Of a stretch of DNA of 64,000 nucleotides, positions 1-11,838 are shown in pieces. The translations under genes were made by a program, and so were the position numbers. Under the pieces are notes generated by a model that saw nothing but the letters and a program-made list of their open reading frames with translations, ran no database searches and was not told the origin of the DNA. Origin of the DNA: Sialis fuliginosa (lineage: Eukaryota; Arthropoda; Insecta; Megaloptera; Sialidae); assembly GCA_961205875.1 (NCBI GenBank), contig OY540814.1:7174993-7238992 (forward strand). The letters run 5' to 3'. The first letter of the stretch is position 1. Every line of letters starts with the position of its first letter.

Positions 1-16
1 TACGCTAACAATCTTA

Positions 17-155
17 TGCCGTGTTCAGACCGAAAAAACAAAACAGCAACATCGTGTCTTTTTGACAAAAGTGCAATAAAGCCTATGCATTTTTAAATAC
101 GACGTGTTTTCAAACACCGTGTTGCTGTTTTGTTTTCTTTGGTGTAAACACTGCA
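17..155. mobile_element. short PIF/Harbinger-like MITE
   Basis: The two halves are inverted copies of about 47 bp: the left arm begins TGCCGTGTTCAGACC and the right arm ends GGTGTAAACACTGCA. Both carry an AAAACAAAACAGCAACA block. TTA is found immediately outside each end (14-16 and 156-158), the 3-bp duplication typical of PIF/Harbinger elements. No coding capacity. Confidence 0.6.
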
Positions 156-158
156 TTA

Positions 159-2040
159 GATTAGGAAAGACTATGGATACAATGCTAGTCCGTATATGAA
201 AGTGTTACCAAAATTTGTCGGCGACCATCTTTTTTTAATTGTCAAAATCGCATATTATCCCATAGGCGTCAGTTGAAAATTTATAATATGCAAATATGCT
301 TTAAATTACAATTGAATTTAGTATGTATGAGAGATGATAGTTCCAAATAGACATTTCTCTGTTAATCAGTTATCACTGAAATACTTTTAAAGACAATATA
401 AAACATTTATTATTAATTAATTTTATAATTCAAAACATTTGATATTTATTTTAAAATCTGAATGATACGCCAATGACTCGTGGAGCGATTTTTCGTGGTG
501 CGATATGGTAACAACGCTAGGTAATGTGTTATTTGTCCTTTATCTTTCCTTGTCTAAGCTAACAATAAGTTAAATAAATCAATTGATTTATTTTAGACAA
601 AATTAATAAACCTTATAAAATATTAGTATACTACTCACAAGGCATATTTTGTTATTTTAACGTTTATATTGAACATTTTATTTACATTAAAATTTATTCG
701 TGCAATAACCATAACAACAGAAAAAGTGTATAAGAAAATTGACGTAAAATTAGCCGCATTATCCGACATCGGATGATATTTTTCCCCGGATCCGCAAAGC
801 GTCTGCGGCAGGCACCACACTCGACTAAACACGATTGATGATTATAATACGAAAAGATGATTTCCACATAAATTCAATGGAACACAATATCGTCGTGACA
901 GATTTATGTCCGCCGTTCTAGAAGGCCTGGCTTTTTGTGTGACGCCCGACCCTAAATTACCGCGCGAGTATTTCGATGATGGCTCGTGTATGACGCGGCG
1001 GTGGTAGCTGTAATGGGTACGTTTTTTATGTGCACCGACGCGTCTTCTAAATGCATCGTAACTCTTGTGTTTCATATCGGAAATTGCGAATAGATTCAGC
1101 TAGTATGTGAAGACCAATTCCTATTTTATCGCTCTAGTAAATGCATGCTGCCCTGATAACTCTATTCATCGCTTCTAACGAAATAATATACATAGAGTAG
1201 TTATAGTTTTATCTTTAAAAAAATTTTATTTATAAATTTTTGTTTACTAAATTACATCCTTTATTGATAGCTTCTTCGTGTTTTATAGATTATTTGTGAG
1301 TGTAAATCTATCTCTGTTGAAGAGCTCGAGGACACAAGACAGGATGGAGATTTGCTAATAGGCCGATCATAGCAGGTTTTTACGAATAAGTTTCGTTATT
1401 GTTCAATTTAATACAATGTGTTATTCATTAATTTTATTTATGTTATATTAACAAAAATACTAACAAAAAAATATCATTAGAAAAAGAAATTTATATTTAT
1501 TTAATTATTTCTTAGTTAAACATTGACCAAATTGAAATATATTTTATCAATATTTGATACTATTTAAAAAAAGACATTTTTTCAGTTAACTTCGTTTTCA
1601 TATTTCTTTGTTTAACGTTTCAACTTTTTATATCGGAGTTTTTTTTTCGAAGTGTTTCTGAAAACAGTTTTTAGAAACTCTTTTGGGGCAGAGAGAAATA
1701 CATTTTTAACAAATCGTTTCTTATAAACAAAAATTTCACAACAAAAATGTATGAATTTTACCAAAAAGTCTCCATATTAACTAATTTCACTATACAGGAG
1801 TTTATATTACCCCTTTGACTCTTAAAACTTGAAATTATTACTAAGTAATATACATATTTCATGATTTGTTGTAATGAATAATCTGGTCAAAAATTAAAAC
1901 CCCTAAAAACCTGTTTAATGAAATCTAGAGGTAAAAACACATTGTAGAAAATTTGTTCATACTTCAAAAGTTTATCCCGACCCCAAAATATCAAATTAAA
2001 AAAAAAGTACTTTTCAAACGCTCCCAATTACGCACTATGT
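159..2040. other. gene-free AT-rich stretch
   Basis: No exon with a plausible protein and splice sites was found. Two patches are less AT-rich, about 725-830 and 890-1075. The second contains a 77-codon minus-strand reading frame rich in Arg and His with no recognisable domain. These may be decayed transposon pieces or regulatory DNA; I see nothing that decides. Confidence 0.4.
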
Positions 2041-2430
2041 TGCATGACGTCATTATCCAGTGTTGAAATGTCAGTCAATGCTGAAATATACAAGTATCAA
2101 CCATAAACATGGAAAACGCACGAAAAATAATAAGTTATAAATATTGTTTCGTACCTTTTAATAATTCAATTCACAAAACTCCTGGAAAAAGATTTATAAC
2201 TGTGCCAGAAGGAAACTAAGGAAAAAGTTAAAAGTAAGGTTATTCTATATTGTTGCAATATGTACAATAATAATATACTCGAGAAATTAGGACTTTCTAA
2301 GTGCAATAATCCCAAAATTGAGGTTTCGACTCATTTTTATTATTTTTCTAGTTTTTATAACTCAAGCGTTTAAATTTTGTGAAAAAACAACATTGACAGC
2401 TGAACAGAACATGGATTATGACGTTACAAA
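2041..2430. mobile_element. degenerate THAP-type transposon with inverted ends
   Basis: The segment starts with TGACGTCATTATCCAGTGTT, and its far end reads AACATGGATTATGACGTTA, which is an imperfect inverted match. The THAP-like peptide relic lies between the two. This looks like a deleted copy of a DNA transposon whose transposase carried an N-terminal THAP zinc finger. True outer borders and target duplication were not resolved. Confidence 0.4.
2109..2219 (+). pseudogene. relic of a THAP zinc-finger N-terminus
   Basis: A 36-codon frame begins at an ATG and ends in TAA. It contains KYCFVP at residues 11-16, then NNS, then KTPGKRFITVP at about residues 23-33. THAP-like zinc fingers in insect transposon proteins commonly start with a K-Y-C-x-V-P-x-C-x-N pattern followed by TP-x-K-x-F-x-x-VP. 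Here the second zinc-binding cysteine is missing, because a deletion or substitution sits just after CFVP, and a stop follows soon after. The rest of the domain (Trp, AVPTIF-like end) is not seen in the next few hundred bases. The call rests on motif similarity, so it is a fossil rather than a working gene. Confidence 0.45.
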
Positions 2431-2435
2431 CGCTT

Positions 2436-3400
2436 CAACCAATCACGTCGCGTTTAAAATGCGAGCTGACTTTTAATATTGAATAATTTAAAATTGAGCA
2501 ATAAAAAAAACAATTTGTTCAATTTAATTATTATTTTTTTAGCAAAATCTTTCCAATTAAGTGTGTCAAAAATTTCCCGATTACACTATTGTTACAAAAA
2601 AAAATGTCAACATGTAACAAAAATTAATAAATAATTTTTAAAGTTATAATTTTAAAAAAATTGTAGACCTAAAGAAAGTATTACCATATTTTTATAATAA
2701 TATTTACTTTAAAACTGCATTAATTTCATACGTTATTTTTCAATTAAAAATTATAAAAATATTTTTACAAAATAATAAAAATATAAGTAAACAAAATTTC
2801 TGCATCTACATACGAGTACATATTATATAGTGCAACTTTAATACAGTCGATATGACATTAGAAACAGACCTAATATCTGCATCGTTTCATTTTCATTTTC
2901 ACCTTCTGGCTTCTCTCAGTTTTAAAATCATGTCGTAGTTTTGAGTTACGATCAGCATAATACTGCTTCTTTCTTTCATGCGAAGCACAAATTGTTGATG
3001 GTATTGAAGTGTATACTAAATTTATATGTGCATAATTCAAACGTAATATTGACGCTGTTAGGTCTGAACGTGATGTTTTGTTATGAAGAGACACGAGGGT
3101 TGTATGAACGTAATGGATTTTTATCTTAATATATGATATTAAAAAAAACGAATAAAGCAATCTCGCGCACAAGTTAGAATTTAAAATAAAGGTATAATTG
3201 CATTCTGTATAGGGTGCCTTTTAGACTCTGTATATTTTTTTATTTTAAGAAAACTATTTTTATACCGAATGATTTAATTTTACCTATTAAATATTATTAT
3301 TTAATATAAATATATACTTAAAAAAATAATGGAAAAATCATAAATCAGATTCCAAGCTAGAGTACAGTCAAATTATCTATTAATTAATTATAATATAGGA
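2436..3400. other. gene-free AT-rich stretch
   Basis: Long A and T runs and short overlapping reading frames on both strands, none with a domain, splice context or compositional bias toward coding. Nothing supported. Confidence 0.4.
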
Positions 3401-3404
3401 GCCA

Positions 3405-3800
3405 GCTGCAAAATCGGTGTAGATTTAACAACCGTCTGCCATTATGGTTTTTTGAAGTACTCACTCAGACAAAGCTCGGACGATGAGTCCGGTCCACCAG
3501 CTTGTAGGGATTTAATAGATAGGGCCCACGAAAAATACGCACAAAAAAATCACGTAACAACCGTTTGAATGAGACGGTTGCTTATAGTAGACCCCAATTA
3601 AAGATGTTTTGGATATACGGCAGAAATTTTTGCGTAGGGGTTTAATTACAGGAGCCTATCAAAATTTAGACCCAAAAAAATCAGATAACAACCGGACCAG
3701 ACCTGGTGCAAAATGTTTATTTGGACGTATACTTACATAAAAACATAATGGCAGAATTTTTTATGTAGGGACTTCGGTGCTATAAGGCCTACAAATGGCC
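3405..3800. repeat. diverged tandem repeat, about three units
   Basis: A motif made of a poly-A stretch, then ATCACGTAACAACCG or ATCAGATAACAACCG, then about 90 bp later GGCAGAAATTTTTGCGTAGGG or GGCAGAATTTTTTATGTAGGG, recurs at roughly 130-140 bp spacing. A poorer first copy starts near 3410 (TTTAACAACCGTCTGCC). It directly abuts the foldback element on its right and shares the GGCAGAA(G/A)TTTTT word with it, so both probably belong to one transposon. Confidence 0.5.
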
Positions 3801-3826
3801 AGAATTGGGCCCCAATCTTAAAAATG

Positions 3827-4459
3827 CTGTAAAATCTAAAATACCGAATGAAAATTTCTGCCGCGCGGTGTATGCCTTTGTTATGAACTATAAAATAGAT
3901 ATATACCCATGGCAGAAGTTTTTATTCATGCAGTTCCCCCTCCCAGCTCCCCCAAAAGGTAAATTTGGGTTAGTAATAAAATGCACTAAAAAAATCATAA
4001 CAAATAGGCCTATAGAGGCTTATAAACTTATAAAATGATAATATATTATTGTATGTAATGTTAGACACTCTCCGTGCCCCCCCCCCCCCCCCCTCACCCC
4101 AAGAGAAAATTTGGGTTAGTAATAAAATTTGCTAAAAAATCATTACAATTAGGTCTATAATGGCTTATGAACTTTTAAAATAATAATATATAATTGTATG
4201 AGGGGGGGGGGCACGGGGTGTGTCAAACATTACATACAATAATATATTACAATTTTATGTTTATAAGCCTTTATAGGCCTAATTGTTATGATTTTTTTAG
4301 TGCATTTTATTACTAATCCAAATTTACCTTTTGGGGGAGCTGGGAGGGGGAACTGCATGAATAAAAACTTCTGCCATGAGTATATATCTATTTTATAGTT
4401 CATAACAAAAGCATACACCGCGCGGCAGAAATTTTCATTCGGTATTTTAGATTTTACAG
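3827..4459. mobile_element. foldback element with long inverted arms
   Basis: The left arm (3827 to about 4080) and right arm (about 4201-4459) are inverted copies of about 255 bp. Examples are CTGTAAAATCTAAAATACCG on the left and its complement ending at 4459, plus GCCGCGCGGTGTATGC and its inverse. Homopolymer C and G runs (about 4077-4092 and 4203-4211) mark the inner ends. The centre (about 4093-4200) is a partial extra copy of the arm. The apparent reading frames at 3805-4038 and 4230-4418 are the two strands of the arms, not genes. Confidence 0.75.
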
Positions 4460-4544
4460 AAAAAACGCGGTGTTTTTTTTGACAACATGGCGAAAAATCT
4501 TATAATATTTATAAAGATTTTAGTAAATTTAATTTACATTAAAA

Positions 4545-5160
4545 TTCATGATAGAAAAAACATCTGCCAAGTAAATGTACAGTGCTTCCTCGTGTTAAAT
4601 TCACAATAGGAAGTTAATTATTGAACAATTTAAATAAAAATCGATAGTGTCCAGATAAATTTCCTGGAATTGGTTAACTATTTAATTTTCATATAATTTT
4701 ACTAAAAAATATTACTTCGAAATTTTCTTAAGACGCACTTGATTATTTTTTCGTATTTTTAAAAAATTACGATTTTTTACAATAAACGTTATAGACCTAG
4801 ATTATAGGAAATTGAATGCTCCAGAAAAATAATTCTATAAAATTTTTAAGTAACATATGTCGTTCTTGAGATATCTTGAAAAAATAAATATTTTGGGATG
4901 TCACCCCTCCTCCTTACACATGATTTTGAAATGTGACCGTCCTCAAGCCAAACCAAACCATTCAACCAAGTTTAATTAATATCGGTTCAGTGGTTATGCA
5001 TGTGGATTCAGGGGACAGACAGACAGACATGGAACGAAAAATGCTTGTCTTGATCTGAAATAGAAATATTAATTTAAAATTTTGAAATCAGAGAACAATT
5101 TTTTTGTCTCATTTTAAAACGATCACAAAGCTTCTCGTATCTTCGATATTGCGAGGAAGC
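4545..5160 (-). mobile_element. diverged copy of the 58.3-59.5 kb Helitron-like family
   Basis: In inverted orientation this matches the element near 58.6-59.4 kb. The shared words include CATCTGCCAAGTAAATGTACA, TTCCTCGTGTTAAATTCA, GTCCAGATAAATT, a GACAGACAGACATGGAACGA stretch, and CTTCTCGTATCTTCGATATT at the far end. The 20-bp minisatellite of the other copy is absent. No intact Helitron termini are visible here. Confidence 0.6.
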
Positions 5161-5253
5161 AAAATATATCTTCGCGAGCTACACTATTTACTCAGGCTTT
5201 TGTCCACGCTTATCTTATCTTTTAAGTCCAAGTAGTTGGGCCATTCGCTCTTA

Positions 5254-5707
5254 TGGCGGCACTTGACATGGTGATGCGTATTGGTGATGTAGATGTGACA
5301 AATATTAATTTGTTATGTTTGTGAATATCTCAAATTGGTCATCATCAAACTTTATTTGACAAATAATGCATATGTAAAAAATTATTAATGAAAAAAATTC
5401 CGCCCCGCATTACCTTCTTAAAAAAGGGTCACCCTATTAGAAACCAAAAATTATTATAACGATTATGTTTTATATTTATAAGAATTGGACTAATTGAGAA
5501 AGCCAGGTGTGGAGGGTAAAGACAGATATTTGCGTATTGAAACCCTTTGATGCGCGCTCAAAAACCGACTTTCGATGGATTTATATTTACGTATTGGCCA
5601 TGTTTGGCAATACATAGCAAACTAAGCCAATATGACCATCTACACATTGGTATAATTGTACAAACCTAACTAATATTTGTTTCGTATCACCATGTGAAGT
5701 GCCGCCT
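5254..5707. mobile_element. PIF/Harbinger-like MITE
   Basis: Inverted ends: GGCGGCACTTGACATGGTGA near the left border and TCACCATGTGAAGTGCCGCC near the right. TTA lies just outside both borders (5251-5253 and 5708-5710). Inner blocks (ACAAATATTAATTTGTTATG and its inverse) continue the symmetry. No coding capacity. Confidence 0.55.
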
Positions 5708-5710
5708 TTA

Positions 5711-6150
5711 GATTTTCTCAAGTAAACAATAATAAATATAAATTACAAAGTATTTTAAATTAATCGACCATTTTAACAAACCAACGTTAACAGCACTACC
5801 GTATGACGTGAATGAGTGCACCGGTCTAACACCGTCAACAACGTGTTAACAAATTTGAACGCGATGGCTTAGATCGTGTGTCGTTCACCGGCAGCCCGCT
5901 CGTTAGCCATGCAAGCTGATTAAACCTGATACTACTCCGCCACATAATCTTGTGACGTGTAATGGCTACGCGACTCTGCAATATGGAGCAGTCATCTTCT
6001 TGTTGTGTGTTGTATTATATACCTGAAGGATCTCCTGCAGACAAATGGCTTTGTGCAGGTTGAGAAGGCGGTTGTGTTTATTGTTTTCTACTAAAAGATG
6101 ATAATGTGGTTTTAATCGGTTTTGCAGGGCGCGGCAAATTTTTTAATGGT
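5711..6150. other. gene-free stretch with a less AT-rich patch
   Basis: About 5800-6080 is richer in G and C than its surroundings and contains several CG dinucleotides, but no open frame with a domain and no splice context was found. It could be an exon or promoter of a gene I cannot recognise, or old transposon DNA. Confidence 0.3.
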
Positions 6151-6152
6151 TT

Positions 6153-6559
6153 GGTGTCATCCATAAATTACGTCACACGTTAAGGAGGAGGGAGGGTCTA
6201 CTAAATGTGACGTGATGTGGCAAAAGGGGAGTCACAAGTTTCGTCAAGTCACATCTAAAATATCAAAACAATTAATTTTATATGAATTTTAAGAGCAAAA
6301 ATGTGTGGAAAAATTACTTGGTTGTTGGTAACTCGAGACCGGTGAAAAAGAAAAATTTCAAACGTGCGTGAAAAAATGTCATATGAAAATAACTAAATTT
6401 AATTTGATTTTTTTTCGTTGATTTTGAGTACCTAATTATTGTATCGAAATTTGTGTGACGTCCCAACAGTGGGGAGGTATACAAATGTGACAACCTAGAA
6501 CAAGGCCGATGGAGGGGGGAAAATATGAAATTTGTGTGACGTAATTTATGGAATGCCCC
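6153..6559. mobile_element. MITE with CCATAAATTACGTCACAC ends
   Basis: The left end reads GGTGTCATCCATAAATTACG (continuing TCACAC) and the right end is its near-perfect inverse, finishing GGAATGCCCC. The inside holds CACTCC/GGAGG-rich DNA and no transposase. The minus-strand frame at 6314-6592 runs out through the right end and is not a gene. The superfamily is not certain and the target duplication was not resolved. Confidence 0.65.
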
Positions 6560-6632
6560 TTTTTGTGCGCATAAAAGTATTTGTGCACACATAATTACAT
6601 GTAATTGGTTCCATTTTACATAAGTACATACA

Positions 6633-7277
6633 TTAGGGTGTTTTTTTTAATTTTTTAAAATTTTTATTTTTTCGGTCCCGCAGACCTATGTTTTAGCTTT
6701 GGATCAAAAATTAATTGTCCTAAAATTTCAGACTCATAGATCAAACCTGTGGACGGCGCAAACCGAGTCTTTTTCCCATTTAATTAACATGGGAAAAATT
6801 GCTTTTTTACTTATGCGTGAATATCTCGTTGAAAAATTTATTTATTTTAATTTCTTACAGCAGCATATCATAGAGAATTAAATTTCTTACAAAAAAGATC
6901 CCAAGTGCTCAATTCATAGATCGAATATTTTTAAAGATATGTTCGTTTAAACATTTTCATAAAAAGTAAAAACCAATTTTTATAATAATTTTTAAAGAAA
7001 CATTTCTTAAAATTTATTTGATTTATGAATTTAGCACTTAATTCTCTACAAAATATTCCCCTGAGAAATTTACAAAAAAAATGTTTCAACGAGATATTCA
7101 CGCGTAAGTAAAAAAGTAATTTTTCCCACGTAATGGGAAAAAGACTCGATTTGCGCCGTCCACGGGTTTGATCTATGAGTCTGAAATTTTGGGACAGTTA
7201 ACTTTTGATCCAAAACTAAAACATAGGCCTGCGGGACCAAAAATATAAAAATTTAAAAAATTTAAAAAACACCCTAA
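6633..7277. mobile_element. foldback element, TTAGGGTG ends
   Basis: Left arm about 6633-6850 and right arm about 7080-7277 are inverted copies. Matching blocks include GGTCCCGCAGACCTATGTTT, CAGACTCATAGATCAAACC, GACGGCGCAAA and ATATCTCGTTGAAA with their inverses. The tips are TAGGGTG and CACCCTA, compatible with TA target duplication. The central loop is about 230 bp. No transposase is encoded. Confidence 0.75.
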
Positions 7278-8816
7278 TATACATATATGTATTAGTATTA
7301 TATTATGTATGTATTAGTACGGCAACCCTGGGTCCTCGAGTATGAAATTTTAAGTTCCTGAAATAGAATTTGACAAGATTTTTTCTGTAGATTAATCATT
7401 TTTCGGTGTATTTTTTGAAAAGTTGTATTATCGAAATTTATATGCAAATTTTTTAAGCAAAAAACTAATTTTTCGTTCCGAACAATTTTTTTCAAGATGA
7501 TTTTATTTATTCATATTTTTGCTAAAATGTAATTATAACTAGCTAAATTATAAAACATACATATATTTGCATGCTAATTTGGATTATAAAAAACTTGTTT
7601 ATTTATATATAAAAAAATATATATATTTCGCACGAGACAGAAAAGTTCCCCTTTCGGTTTCGGTCTTGGTCACGTGTACGAGATTATACGAGGTGGGATC
7701 GAGACGAGACTTACATAAACCTCGTCTCTTAAAGCCCTACATGAACTGAGTGCTTTTTGAATAAAATATGCTATTTGAGAAACATAATTAGATTAAGGTT
7801 GTTGGCCTAGCACACCTTTAGTTGTGATCTATTCGATTTCGAAAAATTTAGTTTTTAATTTATATGCAGTATACATTTACATTAAATGAAATATTTTACT
7901 TTGTTAATAATTAAAAGTAAAAAATTAGATATAATTTGGCGATCGCAGTAATAGAATATATACTATGGCCTCGCCGACTCTAGTTGTTGCACTCGCACAC
8001 ATTGTTTGCCAGATGATTTTTTTCACGCGTCTTTACAAACATTCTGTCATGTATTTCTAGTTTTTCATTACTTTGAATAAACTTGGTTCTGAAACTACAC
8101 GTGTAAGTACATATGTGTTTTATAATTTTTATAGTATTTAAAGTGTTAAAGTTTCGAATAATCAGTGTTTAAAACGTCTCTGTGTGGAATTTTTGTGTAG
8201 AATTTCAATAAATAGAGCATTTTCGACGAGTTCTCTCATTACCATGTATTAAAAACTTTTATATCCAATTTCTCAAAAACCATACTTCAATATTATTTTT
8301 TTAAATTAATGAAATGTTACTATCCCTTAATAACATATTAAAATTGTAGACTTGTATCTATACATTGCTCTAATGATCGAATAACCTTAACACTCTTTGA
8401 TTCAATATACTGTTATTATCTACTCAGTTTAAGTATAATAAAAAAACTTAAATTTAAATTTTGTATAGAAGTTGTTGATAATAATAAAACATTCTGAATA
8501 GATTTCATAGAACCAGTGCTATTATTTTTAACTCCATCTATTTCCAATGTGACAAACGAAATTTTTTCAATATATCAATTTAAACTTTAATAGCTACTGG
8601 CTAGCAACCTATAACACTAGTCTAACATATACAATTATTTAAATAAAAACTTAAATTATGATAATTTTGCGACTACTTCTATTAACAACATTTATCATAT
8701 AAGGTTATAAATGACTAATATCTACATTCACATTAATAAATTCTTATTATTATCTAATTCTTAATAAATTTTGAAAAGTAACACATCTAATATGTTTAAA
8801 AAGTGAAATAAAATAA
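7278..8816. other. gene-free AT-rich stretch
   Basis: Only short frames without domains. Near 7640-7750 a patch with GAGACGAGACTTACATAAACC and CGTCTCTTAAAGCCCTACAT resembles words near 46.55-46.64 kb (CTCGTCTCGTCGTACAGCCCTA), suggesting one more dispersed repeat. About 7950-8030 is a little less AT-rich. Nothing else supported. Confidence 0.4.
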
Positions 8817-9041
8817 CTATTAAATCTGTTCACATACGTACATGAACCATCGGGAGTCGACGAGTTTGAAAACGACATCTCCGCAGTAGCAGACAAATGG
8901 TTGGAATGTGTCAGTAGAAAACATAAAATATGTGTCATTAACATTGATATAACGTCGAATACCAGCAAGCCAGTGGCCACGGCGCTTGGTTACATCAAAT
9001 CTTATGATTTATATTGGATTCTCTGTTCTAAATCACCTTGA
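8817..9041 (+). other. unrecognised open frame of about 74 codons
   Basis: The frame is open from 8817 to a TGA at 9039-9041. Its middle reads like protein rather than translated noise: VDEFENDISAVADKW, then CVINIDITSNTSKPVATALG and YIKSYDLYW. It has no Met at the open end and no clear splice sites, so it could be an exon, a decayed transposon protein or chance. I do not recognise the family. It lies in a less AT-rich island among AT-rich DNA, and the opposite strand also has a 76-codon frame over the same bases, which weakens the case. Confidence 0.25.
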
Positions 9042-9354
9042 ATACGCATCCTTGAGCGGGTAACATGAAACTCTGTCAACTGCTTCAGACAGTATTTATA
9101 GTTTATGTATGGATATTTTAATATCTACGGCTAATGGCCGCATTGATTATATCAATAGATTCTAGAAGAACTTTTTAAACGACGTTATTGCTGCTTAAAA
9201 TTACCTAAGTTTCAACAAATGTTATTTATAGCCCCCGTATTTGTTTCTCGTACTTTTGCTCCAAATTATCAGTATGTAGACTCATAATTTATCTCGAAAA
9301 TTGATATTATATAAAACTGATTTTCTTATTATATGTTCGGCTACATGCTTCATA

Positions 9355-9490
9355 TACAGGATGTCCCGTAAACATATATACAAACTTTCAGAAGTTCTCG
9401 AGGACATTAAAACAATTACAAAAGAAAAGACCCCATACAAAGGCAATGGGTTTTTCAGTGGAAGTTTTCTGTAACTTGGGAAAATAATAG
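9355..9490 (+). mobile_element. single end of a TACAGG-type foldback element
   Basis: It begins TACAGGATGTCCCGTAAACA and continues with TTCTCGAGGACATTAAAAC. The small element at 34841-34953 starts TACAGAGTGTCCCGTAAACA and has GTTGTCGAGGACATTAATAC at the same spacing. The matching right end was not found nearby, so this is a one-ended remnant. Confidence 0.5.
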
Positions 9491-11830
9491 TTCAAATTAT
9501 TCTGATCAAAAGTTGTAATGGGCGCAATCTACGAAAATCAATTATTTCTGCTCCAGGAAGCACACAAAATATTTTATAAAAGATCAACTTTTACGAAAAT
9601 TTGCAACGATAAAAAAGTATTTAGAATTCGTTATAAAATACTAAGAAAATTATTTTTAGAATTTTTGGTAACATTTTTTAGATTTTTGGTTAGCGTACTT
9701 TGAACTTCCATTTCCTCAAATTAAAAAAAAATTGTGAGACGAAAGTAGGTTGGTTAGTTTATGTTAGGTTAAAATACAGAAAATCACAATAAATACATCA
9801 AAAATATGTAATAAATAATAATAATCAAAAAATCACATTAAAAATATCAAAACATCAGTAGAATCATTTAGTGCAAAGTTTTAATTTTTAGTGCAAAGGA
9901 TTAATTTTTAATGGAAACTATTTATTCAAAGTGACTTAATTTGTTTTAAGTTCAATACATTTGTTTTATGTTGAATAATTTATTTTTCGTGCAGTATATT
10001 TGTTATTAGTGTAAACGATTTATAAAAACTGTTTATGATTTAAAAAAAGTACATATAAGCAATACATACAATCCATTAATATTTTCTAATAAAAATATAT
10101 AAAAAGAATATGATAATAAACGGTAGTTGCAATATCGGTGGTATTAAACCAACAGTTTCTATTGAATAATTAGGTCAGACACGTATTAAAAAATATATAT
10201 AATTGATATTTTCTAGTAAAATGTATAAAAAGAAATTATTGATATGGAAATAAACAAGGGCAAAGCCTAGCGGAATTTTTTATTATCATATTTAAATATA
10301 ATTATACAAAATTAAATATTACGTTCATACTGAAACATTGAAATTTTAAAATAAATTAAAAATATCATGCAGATGTTAGTTTTGTATACATAAAATAAAT
10401 CATATTTAAAATTATTATTTTGCAAGTTAACCAATCTATATAAATCACAGAATTCAGACAAATATATCTTTGTTTTGGGGTCGTCATTATACAATGAAAA
10501 CATAAAAAATACAAATACATTCTGTGGTCTTTATTAACGAAATACAAACAAGTTCATCAGAAATTACAATAATGGTGGTACAAACAGCATGCAAAACATC
10601 ACAGTGAATTATTTAAAATCATATCCATGGTGTTAAAGTGAAATTTATCATCATGTACTTTGTAAAATATAATACAACTTAAAATATAACAAAATATGTC
10701 CGATGCCTACTCGTATAATTTCAAGAATTAATTTATAGAGCGACATGTCATATACGTTTAACAGGCGTTATGAAAATTAGTGAAATAAATCATATAGTAA
10801 CTTGCATCAAAAACCTGTTATATGTGTAAATAAATGCACATATCAGTTATGGTGAAGGAGTACACTGAACTTACGATAATGTTTAGCAATTAAGCTATAT
10901 TTATGTGACTTGTACAAGCTATGACACCAATGACGAGTAAATCTCATTGCAGTTGTCGACTGGAATCAAAAATACGCACTGCATTACGTGCACTTGTGTG
11001 CGTGCAGACAGAGATGGAACTATATGTTCACGTTCGATTAGATATTGTTATCCTTGTTTTCGGGTTTATATTAATATTTAAATTAAATCAAAGTGTTCTG
11101 TGTTATAATAAAGATCCGAGTTATTTATGCGTAAAAGAAATACATAGCAGAAATATACCCGTGTTGCGGAGTTTAGAATGTAAAACGTGTAATTGATTAC
11201 GATTATTAGTTAAATATAAATAACACTTATTTATGTAGATAAGGGTATACGTAAATAGCAATATCTTATACGCATCTATATAAGAATAAAAATAAAGAGT
11301 CATTTGATCATGCTTTAATTGGTTACCTGAAGGAACTTTTATATAGGTACAAAGAATAATTCGAAATACATAGCTAATGGCAAAAGTTTTCCCACAACAA
11401 TTTTGATTATCATGAATTTTTTTATACAAAATCAATTTAAAATTAGCGCTATATCTTCATGGATCTAAATTTACTGTTAGATGACATAAGCTGACAAAGA
11501 GATAATTGGCAACTAATTTTAACAGCTTATTACTTGAAAAGTATTATATACTTTATAAACAATTTTTTGTTTTTAAAATTGGTATATTATTTATCCGGCT
11601 GCCTTGGTTATTTTGCATATTTGCGGCTAGAATGCATAATACCGCATTTCGTCTATTATCCGTAACATATACGTTATTTATATATACATTTATTGCAACA
11701 GCTCTAAAAGCGTTGGTTTAGCTTTTGCTCGAGAGTATACTCTTTATAATATCCGACATAAGTAAAATTAACAGCCCGTGAATAAGTAATAACACTGTTC
11801 ATTATTAGTATTAGTATTTAGTATTCTATT
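9491..11830. other. gene-free AT-rich stretch
   Basis: Mostly A/T-rich DNA with no supported exon. About 9860-10020 has short repeated phrases of the type TTTAGTGCAAAG / GATTAATTTTTA, hinting at a decayed tandem repeat. A patch at 10921-11040 is less AT-rich (91-codon frame, no domain). Nothing else supported. Confidence 0.4.
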
Positions 11831-11838
11831 GTAAAAAT

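Noticed and set aside
3465..3520. Hammerhead ribozyme core (CGATGAGTCC)
   Set aside because: The required GAAA segment and stem pairing are not present at suitable positions.
3805..4418. A pair of similar proteins encoded on opposite strands
   Set aside because: They are the two arms of a foldback element read from opposite strands.
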